From contig JAKADK010000030.1 of the NCBI GenBank assembly GCA_021820665.1, forward strand, positions 1 through 33,686: a DNA stretch of 33,686 bases, read 5' to 3'. The DNA comes from Actinomycetes bacterium. Lineage in GTDB: Bacteria; Actinomycetota; Acidimicrobiia; Acidimicrobiales; RAAP-2. The notes below the pieces were generated by a model, which searched no databases, was not told the origin of the DNA, and worked only from the letters and a program-made list of their open reading frames with translations. Shown here one piece after another: positions 1-13,445 of this stretch. The position numbers and the translations under genes were made by a program. The first letter of the stretch is position 1; each line of letters opens with the position of its first letter.

Positions 1-62
1 CCGATGCCGAGAAGGCGAAGGCACAGCTCGAGGCGGCCGGGGCCACCGTCGAGCTCAAGTGA
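1..62 (+). CDS. rplL: 50S ribosomal protein L7/L12, C-terminal end (partial)
   Basis: The first 62 bases read in frame 3 as DAEKAKAQLEAAGATVELK followed by TGA. This is the characteristic last helix and strand of L7/L12, the stalk protein that recruits GTPase factors to the large subunit. The rest of the gene lies upstream of the window. Its place immediately before rpoB matches the usual rplJ-rplL-rpoB-rpoC order. Only 19 residues are visible, but the ending is highly typical of the family. Confidence 0.9.
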   Translation, partial: DAEKAKAQLEAAGATVELK

Positions 63-67
63 CCTGA

Positions 68-108
68 AGGAGGGCGCGGTCCCGCCCGAGGGACGGCCGC
101 GCCCTCCT
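68..108 (+). terminator. Hairpin after rplL, probable attenuator/terminator
   Basis: A perfect 12-bp stem (68-79 with 97-108, arm AGGAGGGCGCGG) closes a 17-nt loop starting 6 nt after the rplL stop. There is no U-tract, so full intrinsic termination is uncertain. Partial termination between rplL and rpoB is well known in bacteria and lowers polymerase expression relative to L7/L12, which is the role I infer here. Confidence 0.6.
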
Positions 109-197
109 GGAGGGGCCTGTGGGGGGCCTCTGGTGGTGCGCCGGCGAGCGGCTGTCCCTTCGCGGTGGCCGCTCGCCCGGCGTCGGGCCGTCGCTGC

Positions 198-226
198 TTG
201 ACGTTCGCTCGCCGCCCCCCTACCCT
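198..226 (+). promoter_or_regulatory. Upstream rpoB promoter candidate (P1)
   Basis: TTGACG at 198-203 is separated by exactly 17 nt from TACCCT at 221-226. The -35 matches the housekeeping consensus at five of six positions. The -10 keeps the TAnnnT pattern common in actinobacteria. It lies just after the second hairpin of the gap. Confidence 0.5.
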
Positions 227-259
227 GTGGGGGCTCCGCCGACAGGCGTGGAGCCCGGG

Positions 260-288
260 TTGTATGTTTGCGCGCGTTCGGGTATGAT
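260..288 (+). promoter_or_regulatory. Main rpoB promoter candidate (P2)
   Basis: TTGTAT at 260-265, a 17-nt spacer, then TATGAT at 283-288. The -10 is a five-of-six match and the best in the window. Transcription would start near 295, giving a leader of roughly 155-160 nt before the rpoB TTG start. Confidence 0.6.
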
Positions 289-452
289 CGTTGGTTGCCG
301 TGATCGCTTCTGACGCCCCCGTCGCACTGCCGGCTGAATGACGCGCCCCGCGGCACACCCCCGACCTCCTTCGCTGTCGTCGTCGACCCTCGTAGCACCC
401 GTCTGTCCATCAGTGTCACCCCGTCCGAATTCCCACTGGGAGGAGTAGGCCG

Positions 453-3400
453 TTGCCTGCACGGTCCAAGAGCCCGGAACGATTTTCCTTCGCCAACATC
501 GATGAGGCCCTGCCTCTCCCCGATCTGGTCGCCATCCAGCGCGACTCTTTCCAGTGGTTCCTGGACAAGGGACTGGCTGAAGCGTTCAACGACATCAGCC
601 CGATCGAGGACTTCACCGGGAAGCTCAGCCTGGAGCTGGAGTTCGACCCCTCCGATCCCGATCTCCGCCCGCCGCCGAAGTTCTCGGTCGACGAGTGCAA
701 GGAGAAGGACATGACCTACGCCGCGCCGGTCTTCGTGCGGGCGCGGTTCATGAACGCCGACACCGGCGAGATCAAGGAGCAGACCGTCTTCATGGGGGAC
801 TTCCCCGTCATGACGGACAAGGGAACGTTCATCGTCAACGGCACCGAGCGCGTGGTGGTCAGCCAGCTCGTCCGGTCGCCCGGCGTCATCTTCCAGCCCG
901 GCCGAGACGTGAAGACGATCTTCACCGGAACGATCCACCCGTATCGGGGAGAGTGGATCGAGTTCGACGTGGAGGCCAAGCCCTCGAAGGACGTCACGGC
1001 CGGGGCTCGCGTGGCGCGCAAGCGCCGCCTGTCGCTCTTCGTGCTCCTCCGGGCTCTCGGCTACGAAGATCCGGCGTTCCTGGAGCGCTTCGTCCGCCAC
1101 TTCGACTTCCTCGAAGGTCAGTGGGAGAAGGAGCAGAACCTGGCGCCCACCCGCGAGGAAGCCCTCCTGGAGATCTACAAGCGCGCCCGGCCGGGCGAGC
1201 CGCTCTCCCCCGAGGCCGCCCGGCAGTACTTCGAGAACGCGTTCTTCAACCCCAAGCGCTACGACCTGACGCGTGTGGGGAGGTACAAGCTGAACCGCAA
1301 GCTCGGGCCCGAGATCGAGCGGATCTCCGACCTGTTCCAGATCGACCTGGAGCGTCCGGAGCCCAACCAGGGGGTCCTCAGCCCATCGGAGATCCTGGCC
1401 ACCTCGACCTACATGCTGCACCTGGCCCTCCACATGGCCGACGGCGAGTCGGTGTACCGGATCGACGACCAGGACCACTTTGCCAATCGGCGGATCCGCT
1501 CGGTCGGCGAGCTGATCCAGAACCAGGTCCGGGTGGGCTTGTCCCGCATGGAGCGCGTCGTCCGTGAGCGGATGACGACCCAGGACGTGGAGGCGATCAC
1601 CCCCCAGACCCTGATCAACATCCGCCCGGTCGTCGCCGCCGTGAAGGAGTTCTTCGGGACCAGCCAGCTGAGCCAGTTCATGGACCAGAACAATCCCCTG
1701 TCCGGCCTGGCCCACAAGCGCCGGCTGTCGGCTCTCGGGCCGGGGGGCCTCTCCCGCGAGCGGGCCGGCTTCGAGGTGCGGGACGTGCACACGTCCCACT
1801 ACGGCCGGATGTGCCCCATCGAGACCCCGGAGGGCCCGAACATCGGCCTGATCGGCTCCCTGGCCACCTACGCGCGAGTCAACGAGTACGGCTTCATCGA
1901 GACTCCCTACCGGAAGGTGACCGACGGGCGCGTCACCGAGGAGATCGTCTACCTGGCGGCGGACGAGGAGGAGGAGCACGTCATCGCCCAGGCGTCGGCG
2001 GCCCTCGGGGACGACGGCCGGTTCACCGAGGAAAAGGTGCTCGTCCGGCGTGGCCCGCAGGGCACGGGCGTTCGGGTCGGGTCGGCGAACACCTCGTATG
2101 GGACCACCTCGGAGATCGACTTCGTGCCGCCCGCCGAGGTCGACCTCATGGACGTGTCCCCGAAGCAGATCGTCTCGGTGTCCACCGCCCTCATCCCCTT
2201 CGTCGAGCACGACGACGCCAACCGGGCGCTCATGGGTGCCAACATGCAGAAGCAGGCCGTGCCGCTCGTGGTCCCCGAGGCTCCCTACATCGGCACCGGG
2301 GTAGAGGCCCGTGCCGCCCGCGACGCCGGCGACGTGGTCCAGGCCGAGGGCGACGGGACGGTGGCCGAGGTGTCCGGGGACCAGATCGTGGTGGAGTACA
2401 AGGCGGGCGCGAAGGACCGGTCGGGTCGGGAGCTGGGTCGGAAGGTGTACCGCCTGGCCAAGTTCCGCCGTTCGAACCAGAACACGGCGATCAACCAGAA
2501 GGTCGTCGTCGACGAGGGCCAGAAGGTCGTGGCCGGGGACGTGCTGGCGGACGGTCCCGCCACCCACAACGGCGAGCTCGCCCTGGGGAAGAACCTCCTC
2601 GTGGCCTTCATGCCGTGGGAGGGCTACAACTACGAGGACGCCATCATCCTCTCCGAGCGCCTGGTGAAGGACGACGTGCTCACGTCCATCCACATCGAGG
2701 AGCACGAGGTCGACGCCCGGGACACGAAGCTGGGCGCCGAGGAGATCACCCGGGACATCCCCAATCTGTCCGAGGAGATCCTGGCCGACCTCGACGACCG
2801 CGGCATCATCCGCGTCGGGGCCGAGGTCGATGCCGGCGACGTCCTTGTGGGGAAGGTCACCCCGAAGGGCGAGACCGAGCAGACGCCCGAGGAGCGCCTG
2901 CTGCGCGCCATCTTCGGGGAGAAGGCACGTGAGGTCCGCGACACGTCGCTCAAGGTGCCCCACGGGGAGTCGGGGACGGTGATCGACGTCCGGGTCTTCT
3001 CCCGCGAGGACTCGCACGAGCTTCCCCCCGGGGTGAACCAGCTCGTCCGGGTGTACGTGGCTCAGAAGCGGAAGATCTCCGAGGGCGACAAGCTCGCAGG
3101 TCGCCACGGCAACAAGGGCGTCATCTCGAAGATCCTGCCCATCGAGGACATGCCCCATCTGGCCGACGGGACCCCGGTCGACATCATCTTGAACCCGTTG
3201 GGCGTGCCCAGCCGGATGAACGTCGGCCAGGTGCTCGAGTCGCACCTGGGCTACGCCGCCCGGTGGGGCTGGGAAGGTGCCGGGGACGTCGCCACCGTGC
3301 CGGTCCGGGGCACCGAGACGAAGACGCGGCCGAAGACCGATCCGGCGGTGTGGGTGTCGACCCCGGTCTTCGACGGCGCCCACTGGGACGAGGAGCTCGA

Positions 3401-4027
3401 CGCCGGGAGGCATCCCACGATCAAGCAGATCTTCGGGCGCATGAACGCCGACGGCGTGGACGGTGTCGTGCAGGTCGGCGACGACGGGAAGGCCACGCTC
3501 TACAACGGCCGGACCGGGGAGCCCTACGACAACCCGATCTCGGTCGGCTACGTCTACATCCTGAAGCTCCACCACCTCGTCGACGACAAGATCCATGCCC
3601 GTTCGACCGGGCCGTACTCGATGATCACCCAGCAGCCGCTGGGTGGCAAGGCACAGTTCGGTGGCCAGCGGTTCGGCGAGATGGAGGTGTGGGCGCTCGA
3701 GGCCTACGGCGCTGCCTACGCCCTCCAGGAGCTCCTCACCATCAAGTCCGACGACGTCCTGGGCCGGGTGAAGGTCTACGAGGCCATCGTGAAGGGCGAG
3801 AACATCCCGGAGCCGGGCATTCCCGAGAGCTTCAAGGTGCTCATCAAAGAGATGCAGTCGCTCTGCTTGGACGTGGAGGTTCTCTCGACGACCGGAGAGG
3901 AGATCGAGATGCGGGAGCTGGACGAAGACGTGTTCCGCACAGCCGAGGAGCTCGGTATCGATATCAGCCGGCCCGAGCGCGGGTCGGATGAAGAAGACGA
4001 ACGGCGCGCTGCCGAAAGGGGCTTCTG

Positions 4028-4028
<1 letters not shown>
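453..4028 (+). CDS. rpoB: DNA-directed RNA polymerase subunit beta
   Basis: Beta subunit of RNA polymerase, forming one side of the active-site cleft. The 1191-residue length is close to that of other actinobacteria. The rifampicin-binding cluster is at residues 402-428 ([17 protein letters not shown] and on), with Asp411, His421 and Ser426 as in sensitive polymerases. Residue 420 is Ala where Thr is usual. [12 protein letters not shown] (about 724-735) and the C-terminal [26 protein letters not shown] block (about 1053 onward) are intact. The TTG start at 453 has GGGAGGAG 7 nt upstream and gives the expected N-terminus. The stop codon shares one base with the rpoC ATG, so the two subunits are probably translationally coupled. 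The protein ends in a short acidic/basic tail. Confidence 0.98.
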
Positions 4029-8059
<4,031 letters not shown>

Positions 8060-8134
8060 TCCCGGCAACCTGGCCCCCGCTCGCCTCGTCACTCGTCCCT
8101 GGTCCCCCGTCCGCGACCGGTGCCCCCGGGCGGG

Positions 8135-8164
8135 TTGCTCCGGGCCGTCCCCATGCCGTAACAT
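8135..8164 (+). promoter_or_regulatory. Candidate str-operon promoter
   Basis: TTGCTC at 8135-8140, an 18-nt spacer and TAACAT at 8159-8164 lie about 80 nt upstream of rpsL in the 186-nt gap after rpoC. The -10 sits inside a short inverted repeat (CCATG at 8151-8155, CATGG at 8162-8166). I see no clear terminator for rpoC in this gap, so read-through is also possible. Confidence 0.45.
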
Positions 8165-8245
8165 GGTCCTCTTGCACGGTGACGACCCTGGTCGCCCCCT
8201 GTGAGTCCGCCGTCCGCCTGGAAGCCGAAAGCGTAGAGGTTACGC

Positions 8246-8617
8246 GTGCCCACGATCTCTCAGCTCGTCCGTAAGGGACGAGCGACCAAGCCCACGAAGA
8301 CGAAGACGCCCGCCCTGCGCGGCGCGCCCCAGCGTCGGGGCGTGTGCACCCGGGTGTACACGCACACGCCGAAGAAGCCGAACTCGGCACTGCGCAAGGT
8401 GGCGCGCGTGCGCCTGACCAGCGGTCTCGAGGTGACGGCCTACATCCCCGGTGAAGGGCACAACCTCCAGGAGCACTCGATCGTCCTCGTCCGGGGCGGG
8501 CGCGTGAAGGACCTGCCCGGGGTCCGCTACAAGGTGATCCGCGGCACGCTGGATGCCTCGGGCGTCCGTGACCGGAACCAGGCCCGTAGCCGCTACGGCG
8601 CCAAGAAGGAGTCCTGA
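8246..8617 (+). CDS. rpsL: 30S ribosomal protein S12
   Basis: Decoding-centre protein of the small subunit, 123 residues, the usual length. The conserved loops [11 protein letters not shown] (Lys43) and VKDLPGVRY (Lys88, Asp89) are wild type at positions where streptomycin-resistance changes occur. Asp89 is the residue methylthiolated in many bacteria. The GTG start at 8246 is preceded by AGAGG at 8235-8239, and the product begins with the expected [11 protein letters not shown]. It is the first gene of the str group. Its end carries the ribosome binding site of rpsG (AAGGAG at 8606-8611). Confidence 0.98.
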   Translation: MPTISQLVRKGRATKPTKTKTPALRGAPQRRGVCTRVYTHTPKKPNSALRKVARVRLTSGLEVTAYIPGEGHNLQEHSIVLVRGGRVKDLPGVRYKVIRGTLDASGVRDRNQARSRYGAKKES

Positions 8618-8618
8618 G

Positions 8619-9089
8619 ATGCCGCGCAACGGCCCCGCTGCTCGCCGCGATCTCATGCCGGACCCGGTGTACCGCTCGGTCCTCGTCACCCAGGTCGTCA
8701 ACAAGGTCCTGAGCCGGGGGAAGCGCACCCTGGCGGAGCGGATCGTCTACCGGGCCCTGGCCGACGTGGAGGAGAAGACGGGGAACGATCCGGTGGCCGT
8801 CTTGAAGAAGGCGGTGGAGAACACCCGGCCCGAGCTCGAGGTACGGAGCCGGCGTGTCGGTGGCGCCACCTACCAGGTCCCGGTCGACGTCCGCCCCCGG
8901 CGGGCCACCACGCTGGCTATCCGCTGGTTGGTGGGCTACGCCCAGCAGCGCCGGGAGAAGACGATGGCCGAGCGCCTCTCCGGCGAGATCAGGGACGCCG
9001 CCAACGGGGTCGGCGCTGCCGTCAAGCGGCGTGAAGACCTCCACAAGATGGCCGAGTCGAACAAGGCCTTCGCCCACTACCGCTGGTAG
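8619..9089 (+). CDS. rpsG: 30S ribosomal protein S7
   Basis: Primary 16S rRNA binder that nucleates the head of the small subunit and contacts the E-site tRNA. It is 156 residues, the family standard, starting [20 protein letters not shown]. The ATG lies one base after the rpsL stop. An in-frame ATG further upstream (8553) would overlap rpsL extensively and adds residues without S7 similarity, so it is not used. The C-terminal helix ends NKAFAHYRW, as is common for S7. Confidence 0.98.
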   Translation: MPRNGPAARRDLMPDPVYRSVLVTQVVNKVLSRGKRTLAERIVYRALADVEEKTGNDPVAVLKKAVENTRPELEVRSRRVGGATYQVPVDVRPRRATTLAIRWLVGYAQQRREKTMAERLSGEIRDAANGVGAAVKRREDLHKMAESNKAFAHYRW

Positions 9090-9159
9090 CCGGCGACCGG
9101 CGCGGACCCCGTCGCCCCATACGAATCTCCTACGAGCACGACCCGAGAGCTGAACCACC

Positions 9160-11256
9160 ATGGCCGACATGCCCCCCCGGAAGCACCCGCTCGCCAAGAC
9201 CCGCAACATCGGGATCATGGCCCACATCGACGCGGGCAAGACCACGACCACCGAGCGGATCCTGTACTACACCGGCAAGAACTACAAGATCGGCGAGGTG
9301 CACGAGGGCGCCGCGACCATGGACTGGATGGTCCAGGAGCAAGAACGTGGCATCACGATCACGTCGGCGGCGACCACGTGCATGTGGCACGACACGCTGA
9401 TCAACATCATCGACACGCCCGGCCACGTGGACTTCACCGTGGAGGTGGAGCGCTCCCTACGGGTCCTCGACGGTGCCGTGGCGGTGTTCGACGCCGTCGC
9501 CGGGGTCGAGCCCCAGACCGAGACCGTCTGGCGCCAGGCCAACAAGTACCGGGTGCCGAGGATCTGCTTCGTCAACAAGATGGACCGAACGGGAGCGAAC
9601 TTCACCCAGTGCGTGGAGATGATCCGGGACCGCCTCGACGCCGTGCCGGCCGTGGTCCAGCTCCCCATCGGGTCCGAGTCCGATTTCTGCGGCGTCGTCG
9701 ACCTGGTGCGCATGCGGGCACTGGTCTGGGACGACGGGATGGGTGAGGACTGGAGGGAAGAGCCAGTCCCGGCGGCGATGCAGGACGAGGCGGACGCCGC
9801 GCGCCACCAGCTCATCGACGTGTTGTCCAACCATGACGACACCATCATGGAGAAGTACCTCGGCGACGAGGAGATCACCCCGGAGGACCTCCAGCGGGCC
9901 CTCCGGCACGTGACCCTGGAGAGCCACGCCGTGCCGGTGCTGTGCGGGTCCGCCTTCAAGAACAAGGGCGTCCAGCCCATGCTCGACGCCGTCGTCGACT
10001 ACCTCCCGAGCCCGCTCGACATCGCACCGGCGGTCGGGACCCTGCCCCGGCACGAGGACGAGATGGTCGAGCGCCCGTCGGACGACGCCGCACCGTTCGC
10101 GGCGCTGGCGTTCAAGATCATGACGGACCCCTACGTGGGCAAGCTGACCTATCTCCGCGTGTACTCCGGATCGCTCACCAAGGGATCCGGCGTGCTCAAC
10201 TCCACCAAGGACCGCAAGGAGCGGATCGGCCGGCTCCTCCAGATGCATGCGAACTCGAGGGTGGACCTCGACGCGGTCCACGCCGGCGACATCGTGGCCG
10301 CCGTCGGCCTGAAGGCCACGACCACCGGTGACACGCTGTGCGACCCGGACCAACCGGTCGTGCTCGAGTCGCTCACCTTCCCCGAGCCGGTGATCCACGT
10401 CGCTGTCGAACCGAAGACGAAGGCCGACCAGGACAAGCTGTCCAAAGCGCTCTTCGCGCTGTCCGAGGAGGACCCGACGTTCCGCGTGCAGTCGGACGAG
10501 GAGACAGGCCAGACAGTGATCTCGGGCATGGGCGAGCTCCATCTGGAGGTGCTCGTCGACCGCATGCTGCGGGAGTTCAACGTGGACGCCAACGTGGGCA
10601 AGCCCCAGGTGGCCTACCGGGAAACCGTGCGCAAGCGGGTCGACAAGGTCGAGACGCGCTATGTCCGGCAGACCGGTGGGAAGGGACAGTACGGTCACGT
10701 GGTGATCTCCCTGGAGCCGACCGGCCCGGGCGGCGGCTACGAGTTCGTCGACAAGATCTCCGGAGGGGTCATCCCCAAGGAGTACATCCCGTCGGTGGAC
10801 GCCGGGATCCGGGAAGCACTGACCTCCGGGGTGCTGGCCGGCTACCCCATGGTGGACGTGCGCGTCACCCTGACGTTCGGCTCCTACCACGACGTCGACT
10901 CGTCCGAGATGGCCTTCAAGATCGCCGGCTCCATGGCCGTGAAGAAGGCGGCCAACGAGGCGAGCCCGGTGCTGCTGGAGCCGATCATGGCCGTCGAGGT
11001 GACCACCCCCGAGGAGTACATGGGCGACGTGATCGGCGACCTGTCTTCCCGGCGAGGGAAGGTCGAGGGGATGGAGCAACGGGGGAACAGCCACATCGTG
11101 CGGGCCCAGGTACCGCTGAGCGACATGTTCGGCTACGCTACCGACCTACGGTCGCGTACGCAGGGCCGTGCGACGTACTCGATGCAGTTCCACGCGTACA
11201 ACGAGGTGCCTGACTCGATCGCGAAGGAGATCATCGCCAAGGCCCGGGGCGAGTAG
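9160..11256 (+). CDS. fusA: Elongation factor G
   Basis: Translocation GTPase, 698 residues, full length. The P-loop [12 protein letters not shown] includes Lys27. Switch I carries [11 protein letters not shown], the G3 motif DTPGH starts at Asp85 and the G4 motif NKMD at Asn139. Domains II-V follow, including the GQYGHV region of domain IV and the [14 protein letters not shown] region of domain V. The ATG at 9160 is chosen; a second in-frame ATG three codons later (9169) is an alternative. The upstream ribosome binding site is weak. It sits 70 nt after rpsG in the str group and is not an EF-G2-like divergent paralogue by eye. Confidence 0.97.
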   Translation: MADMPPRKHPLAKTRNIGIMAHIDAGKTTTTERILYYTGKNYKIGEVHEGAATMDWMVQEQERGITITSAATTCMWHDTLINIIDTPGHVDFTVEVERSLRVLDGAVAVFDAVAGVEPQTETVWRQANKYRVPRICFVNKMDRTGANFTQCVEMIRDRLDAVPAVVQLPIGSESDFCGVVDLVRMRALVWDDGMGEDWREEPVPAAMQDEADAARHQLIDVLSNHDDTIMEKYLGDEEITPEDLQRALRHVTLESHAVPVLCGSAFKNKGVQPMLDAVVDYLPSPLDIAPAVGTLPRHEDEMVERPSDDAAPFAALAFKIMTDPYVGKLTYLRVYSGSLTKGSGVLNSTKDRKERIGRLLQMHANSRVDLDAVHAGDIVAAVGLKATTTGDTLCDPDQPVVLESLTFPEPVIHVAVEPKTKADQDKLSKALFALSEEDPTFRVQSDEETGQTVISGMGELHLEVLVDRMLREFNVDANVGKPQVAYRETVRKRVDKVETRYVRQTGGKGQYGHVVISLEPTGPGGGYEFVDKISGGVIPKEYIPSVDAGIREALTSGVLAGYPMVDVRVTLTFGSYHDVDSSEMAFKIAGSMAVKKAANEASPVLLEPIMAVEVTTPEEYMGDVIGDLSSRRGKVEGMEQRGNSHIVRAQVPLSDMFGYATDLRSRTQGRATYSMQFHAYNEVPDSIAKEIIAKARGE

Positions 11257-11477
11257 CCCGGGGTCGGGCCGGGGATCTCCGGGCCACCGACCTCGGTCGT
11301 GTGGTCGCCGGGCAGGAGCGCAGCGCGAAACGGCCCCGCACGCAGCACCGAGGGATGCAGGACCGCAGTACCACACCGAAACAGCAAGCAGTTCCTACAC
11401 GAAGATCGACGGCATCCGCCGCCGTCGTGGCGGGCCCGAGGGGGTGCCGCCCGAGACCAGGGAGCATTACCCCAGCC

Positions 11478-12665
11478 ATGGCCAAGAAGAAGTTCGAGCG
11501 CTCGAAGCCTCACGTGAACGTGGGAACGATGGGACACATCGACCACGGGAAGACCACGCTCACGGCGGCCATCACCAAGGTGCTGTCCGACAGTGACCCG
11601 ACCACGTCGTTCACGCCCTTCGACCAGATCGACAAGGCGCCCGAAGAGCGCCAGCGGGGGATCACCATCTCCATCGCCCACGTCGAGTACGAGACGCCCA
11701 ACCGCCACTACGCCCACGTCGACATGCCCGGTCACGCCGACTACATCAAGAACATGATCACCGGCGCCGCTCAGGTCGACGGGGCGATCCTCGTGGTGTC
11801 GGCGGCCGACGGGCCCATGCCCCAGACCCGGGAGCACGTGCTGCTGGCCCGGCAGGTCGGCGTCCCTTACATCGTGGTCGCGCTGAACAAGGCCGACATG
11901 GTCGACGACGAGGAGCTTCTCGACCTGGTCGAGCTGGAGGTCCGCGAGCTGCTGAACGAGTACGAGTTCCCCGGTGACGACACTCCCATCGTCAGGGTGA
12001 GCGCCCTCAAGGCGCTCGAGGGCGACGCCGAGTGGGCGACGAAGATCACCGAGCTGATGGCCGAGGTCGACTCCTACATCCCCGAGCCGGAGCGTGACGT
12101 CGAGAAGCCCTTCCTCATGCCGGTGGAGGACGTCATGTCCATCACCGGGCGCGGGACCGTGGTCACCGGCAAGATCGAGCAGGGTGTCGTCCACGTGGGC
12201 GACGAGGTCGAGATCGTCGGGCTGCGGCCGACCCAGAAGACCACGGTGACGGGGATCGAGATGTTCCGGAAGCTGCTCGACGAAGGGCGTGCCGGGGACA
12301 ACGTCGGTGCACTCCTCCGCGGCACGAAGAAGGAGGAGGTCGAGCGGGGCCAGGTGCTCTGCAAGCCCGGCTCGATCACTCCCCACACGAAGTTCGAGGC
12401 CACCGTCTACGTGCTCAACAAGGACGAGGGTGGGCGGCACAAGCCGTTCTTCACCAACTACCGCCCCCAGTTCTACTTCCGCACCACGGACGTCACCGGG
12501 ACGATCACCCTGCCGGAGGGCACCGAGATGGTCATGCCCGGCGACAACACCGAGATGACCGTCGAGCTCGGGAAGCCCATCGCCATGGACGAGGGTCTTC
12601 GGTTCGCCATCCGCGAAGGCGGGCGCACGGTGGCGTCCGGCCGGGTCACGAAGATCCTGGCCTGA
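11478..12665 (+). CDS. tuf: Elongation factor Tu
   Basis: GTPase that delivers aminoacyl-tRNA to the ribosome, 395 residues. P-loop GHIDHGKTT (Lys25), RGITIS switch I, DMPGH at 82-86 and NKAD at 137-140 are all present. Met83 replaces the Cys frequent at that position. The beta-barrel domains 2 and 3 end [11 protein letters not shown]. The ATG at 11478 gives the standard [17 protein letters not shown] start. GGGAG at 11460-11464 is somewhat far upstream. In-frame codons further upstream from 11301 do not resemble EF-Tu. The 221-nt gap from fusA shows no promoter I would defend. rpsJ follows 39 nt downstream. Confidence 0.98.
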   Translation: MAKKKFERSKPHVNVGTMGHIDHGKTTLTAAITKVLSDSDPTTSFTPFDQIDKAPEERQRGITISIAHVEYETPNRHYAHVDMPGHADYIKNMITGAAQVDGAILVVSAADGPMPQTREHVLLARQVGVPYIVVALNKADMVDDEELLDLVELEVRELLNEYEFPGDDTPIVRVSALKALEGDAEWATKITELMAEVDSYIPEPERDVEKPFLMPVEDVMSITGRGTVVTGKIEQGVVHVGDEVEIVGLRPTQKTTVTGIEMFRKLLDEGRAGDNVGALLRGTKKEEVERGQVLCKPGSITPHTKFEATVYVLNKDEGGRHKPFFTNYRPQFYFRTTDVTGTITLPEGTEMVMPGDNTEMTVELGKPIAMDEGLRFAIREGGRTVASGRVTKILA

Positions 12666-12704
12666 TCGGCCCCGAGCCGAGCTCCCGAGGAAGGAACCGC
12701 CACC

Positions 12705-13034
12705 ATGGCCGCAGAAGGCCCCCGCCAGAAGATCCGGATCCGGCTGAAAGCCTACGACCACGAGATCCTCGACCAGTCGACCGAGAAGATCGTCCAGACC
12801 GTGCTCCGAACGCAGGCGAAGGTCCTCGGCCCGGTCCCGCTGCCGACGGAGAACCACCGCTACACCGTCATCCGCTCTCCCCACAAGTACAAGGACAGCC
12901 GGGAGCACTTCGAGATGCGGGTGCACAAGCGTCTGGTCGACATCGTCGACCACACCCCGAAGACGGTGGACTCGCTCCAGCGCCTCGACCTGCCGGCGGG
13001 CGTCGACATCGAGATCAAGATCCAGACCGTCTGA
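12705..13034 (+). CDS. rpsJ: 30S ribosomal protein S10 (NusE)
   Basis: Head protein of the small subunit and, as NusE, a transcription-antitermination partner of NusB and NusG. It is 109 residues against about 102 in most bacteria, with a short N-terminal addition (MAAEGPR) before [16 protein letters not shown]. The conserved loop residues [20 protein letters not shown] are present. A strong binding site AGGAAGG (12688-12694) precedes the ATG. The gene is 39 nt after tuf but 411 nt before rplC, so it appears to belong with the str group rather than heading the S10 operon. Confidence 0.97.
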   Translation: MAAEGPRQKIRIRLKAYDHEILDQSTEKIVQTVLRTQAKVLGPVPLPTENHRYTVIRSPHKYKDSREHFEMRVHKRLVDIVDHTPKTVDSLQRLDLPAGVDIEIKIQTV

Positions 13035-13107
13035 GCCCGGTGTCGGGCCCACCGGCGACGCCGTCCCAGCGCCGGGTGTCCGGGTGGCGCAGTGTGGAGT
13101 GATGGTG

Positions 13108-13113
13108 TAGTCT
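13108..13113 (+). promoter_or_regulatory. Candidate -10 for the rplC-led operon
   Basis: TAGTCT fits the actinobacterial TAnnnT pattern and is preceded directly by TG, but no good -35 hexamer lies 16-18 nt upstream. If real, transcription would start near 13120 and give a leader of about 325 nt containing all the hairpins listed for this gap. Confidence 0.35.
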
Positions 13114-13209
13114 CGTTGGCCGGCCCGGACGCGTTGTCCGGTCGACATGATGATGTGTCCGAGCGCCCGCCGGCGACCTAGGCGGGGACCTCGGGCCGAC
13201 CCAGGCGAG

Positions 13210-13302
13210 CGCTCCGCTCGGGAGTTTCCGAGCGGAGCGTCTGCATGCAAGCCGCCCGCTCCGCTGACGGTCGGTGCTCTGGCCGGTCGGTGACCGCGGA
13301 GC
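13210..13302 (+). promoter_or_regulatory. Attenuator-like set of alternative hairpins in the rplC leader
   Basis: Segment 1 (13210-13221, CGCTCCGCTCGG) pairs perfectly over 12 bp with segment 2 (13228-13239, CCGAGCGGAGCG) across a 6-nt loop. Segment 3 (13257-13264, CGCTCCGC) is complementary to eight bases of segment 2. Segment 4 (13296-13302, GCGGAGC) is complementary to both segment 3 and segment 1. So 1:2 plus 3:4 excludes 2:3. A copy of CCGAGCGG at 13324-13331 can also compete for segment 1. No U-tract follows. The pairing is seen directly; the regulatory role is inference. Confidence 0.5.
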
Positions 13303-13391
13303 TGTCGGGCCGGTACCGGGTGTCCGAGCGGTCGAGTCGTACAGCAGGGACTGGAACGTTCGGGCAGCCGAGCAACGAGGAAGTGCAGGAC

Positions 13392-13417
13392 GTGCCGATA
13401 CCGCCCGGTGTCGGCAC
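13392..13417 (+). promoter_or_regulatory. Hairpin next to the rplC ribosome binding site
   Basis: GTGCCGATA (13392-13400) pairs with TGTCGGCAC (13409-13417), nine pairs with one G-U. Two more C-G pairs can extend the stem into the loop. It ends 16 nt before the rplC Shine-Dalgarno GGAG (13434-13437). It could be a protein-binding site controlling rplC translation, or simply stabilise the leader. Confidence 0.45.
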
Positions 13418-13445
13418 GGGGAAGAGTCGAGACGGAGAAGCTCAA

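Larger units (their letters stand above)
63..452 (+). other. rplL-rpoB intergenic region, 390 nt without a gene
   Basis: I see no credible coding region here. In order it holds the hairpin at 68-108, a second hairpin at 140-181 (10-bp stem 143-152 with 168-177, extended past a one-base bulge, 15-nt loop), two promoter-like sites (198-226 and 260-288), and an untranslated leader of about 160 nt. It ends with the rpoB ribosome binding site GGGAGGAG around 438-445. The layout suggests read-through from rplJL plus independent initiation for rpoBC. Confidence 0.7.
13035..13445 (+). other. rpsJ-rplC intergenic leader, 411 nt without a gene
   Basis: This gap has no convincing coding region. An in-frame extension of rplC back to 13245 lacks L3 similarity. 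The gap is rich in secondary structure. Short stems are at 13125-13130/13136-13141 (CCGGAC/GTCCGG) and 13166-13171/13181-13186 (CCCGCC/GGCGGG). A 12-bp hairpin sits at 13210-13239, and perfect palindromes at 13242-13249 (TGCATGCA) and 13310-13319 (CCGGTACCGG). A further hairpin at 13392-13417 stands just before the rplC ribosome binding site. An 11-nt direct repeat GTGTCCGAGCG occurs at 13155-13165 and 13320-13330. I infer a regulated 5' leader for the large S10-spc operon. Confidence 0.65.

Noticed and set aside
11301-11477. N-terminal extension of EF-Tu by 59 codons
   Set aside because: The added residues do not resemble EF-Tu, and [17 protein letters not shown] at 11478 is the standard start.
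11257-11477. A tuf promoter or fusA terminator in the 221-nt gap
   Set aside because: Only imperfect GC-rich stems and no hexamer pair with a proper spacer could be found by eye.
13245-13445. N-terminal extension of L3 by 67 codons
   Set aside because: The frame stays open by chance through the structured leader. The GTG at 13446 has a good ribosome binding site and gives the family N-terminus.
13035-13445. A tRNA or small structured RNA gene in the rpsJ-rplC gap
   Set aside because: No cloverleaf, no T-loop GTTCRA motif and no CCA end could be fitted to the hairpins.
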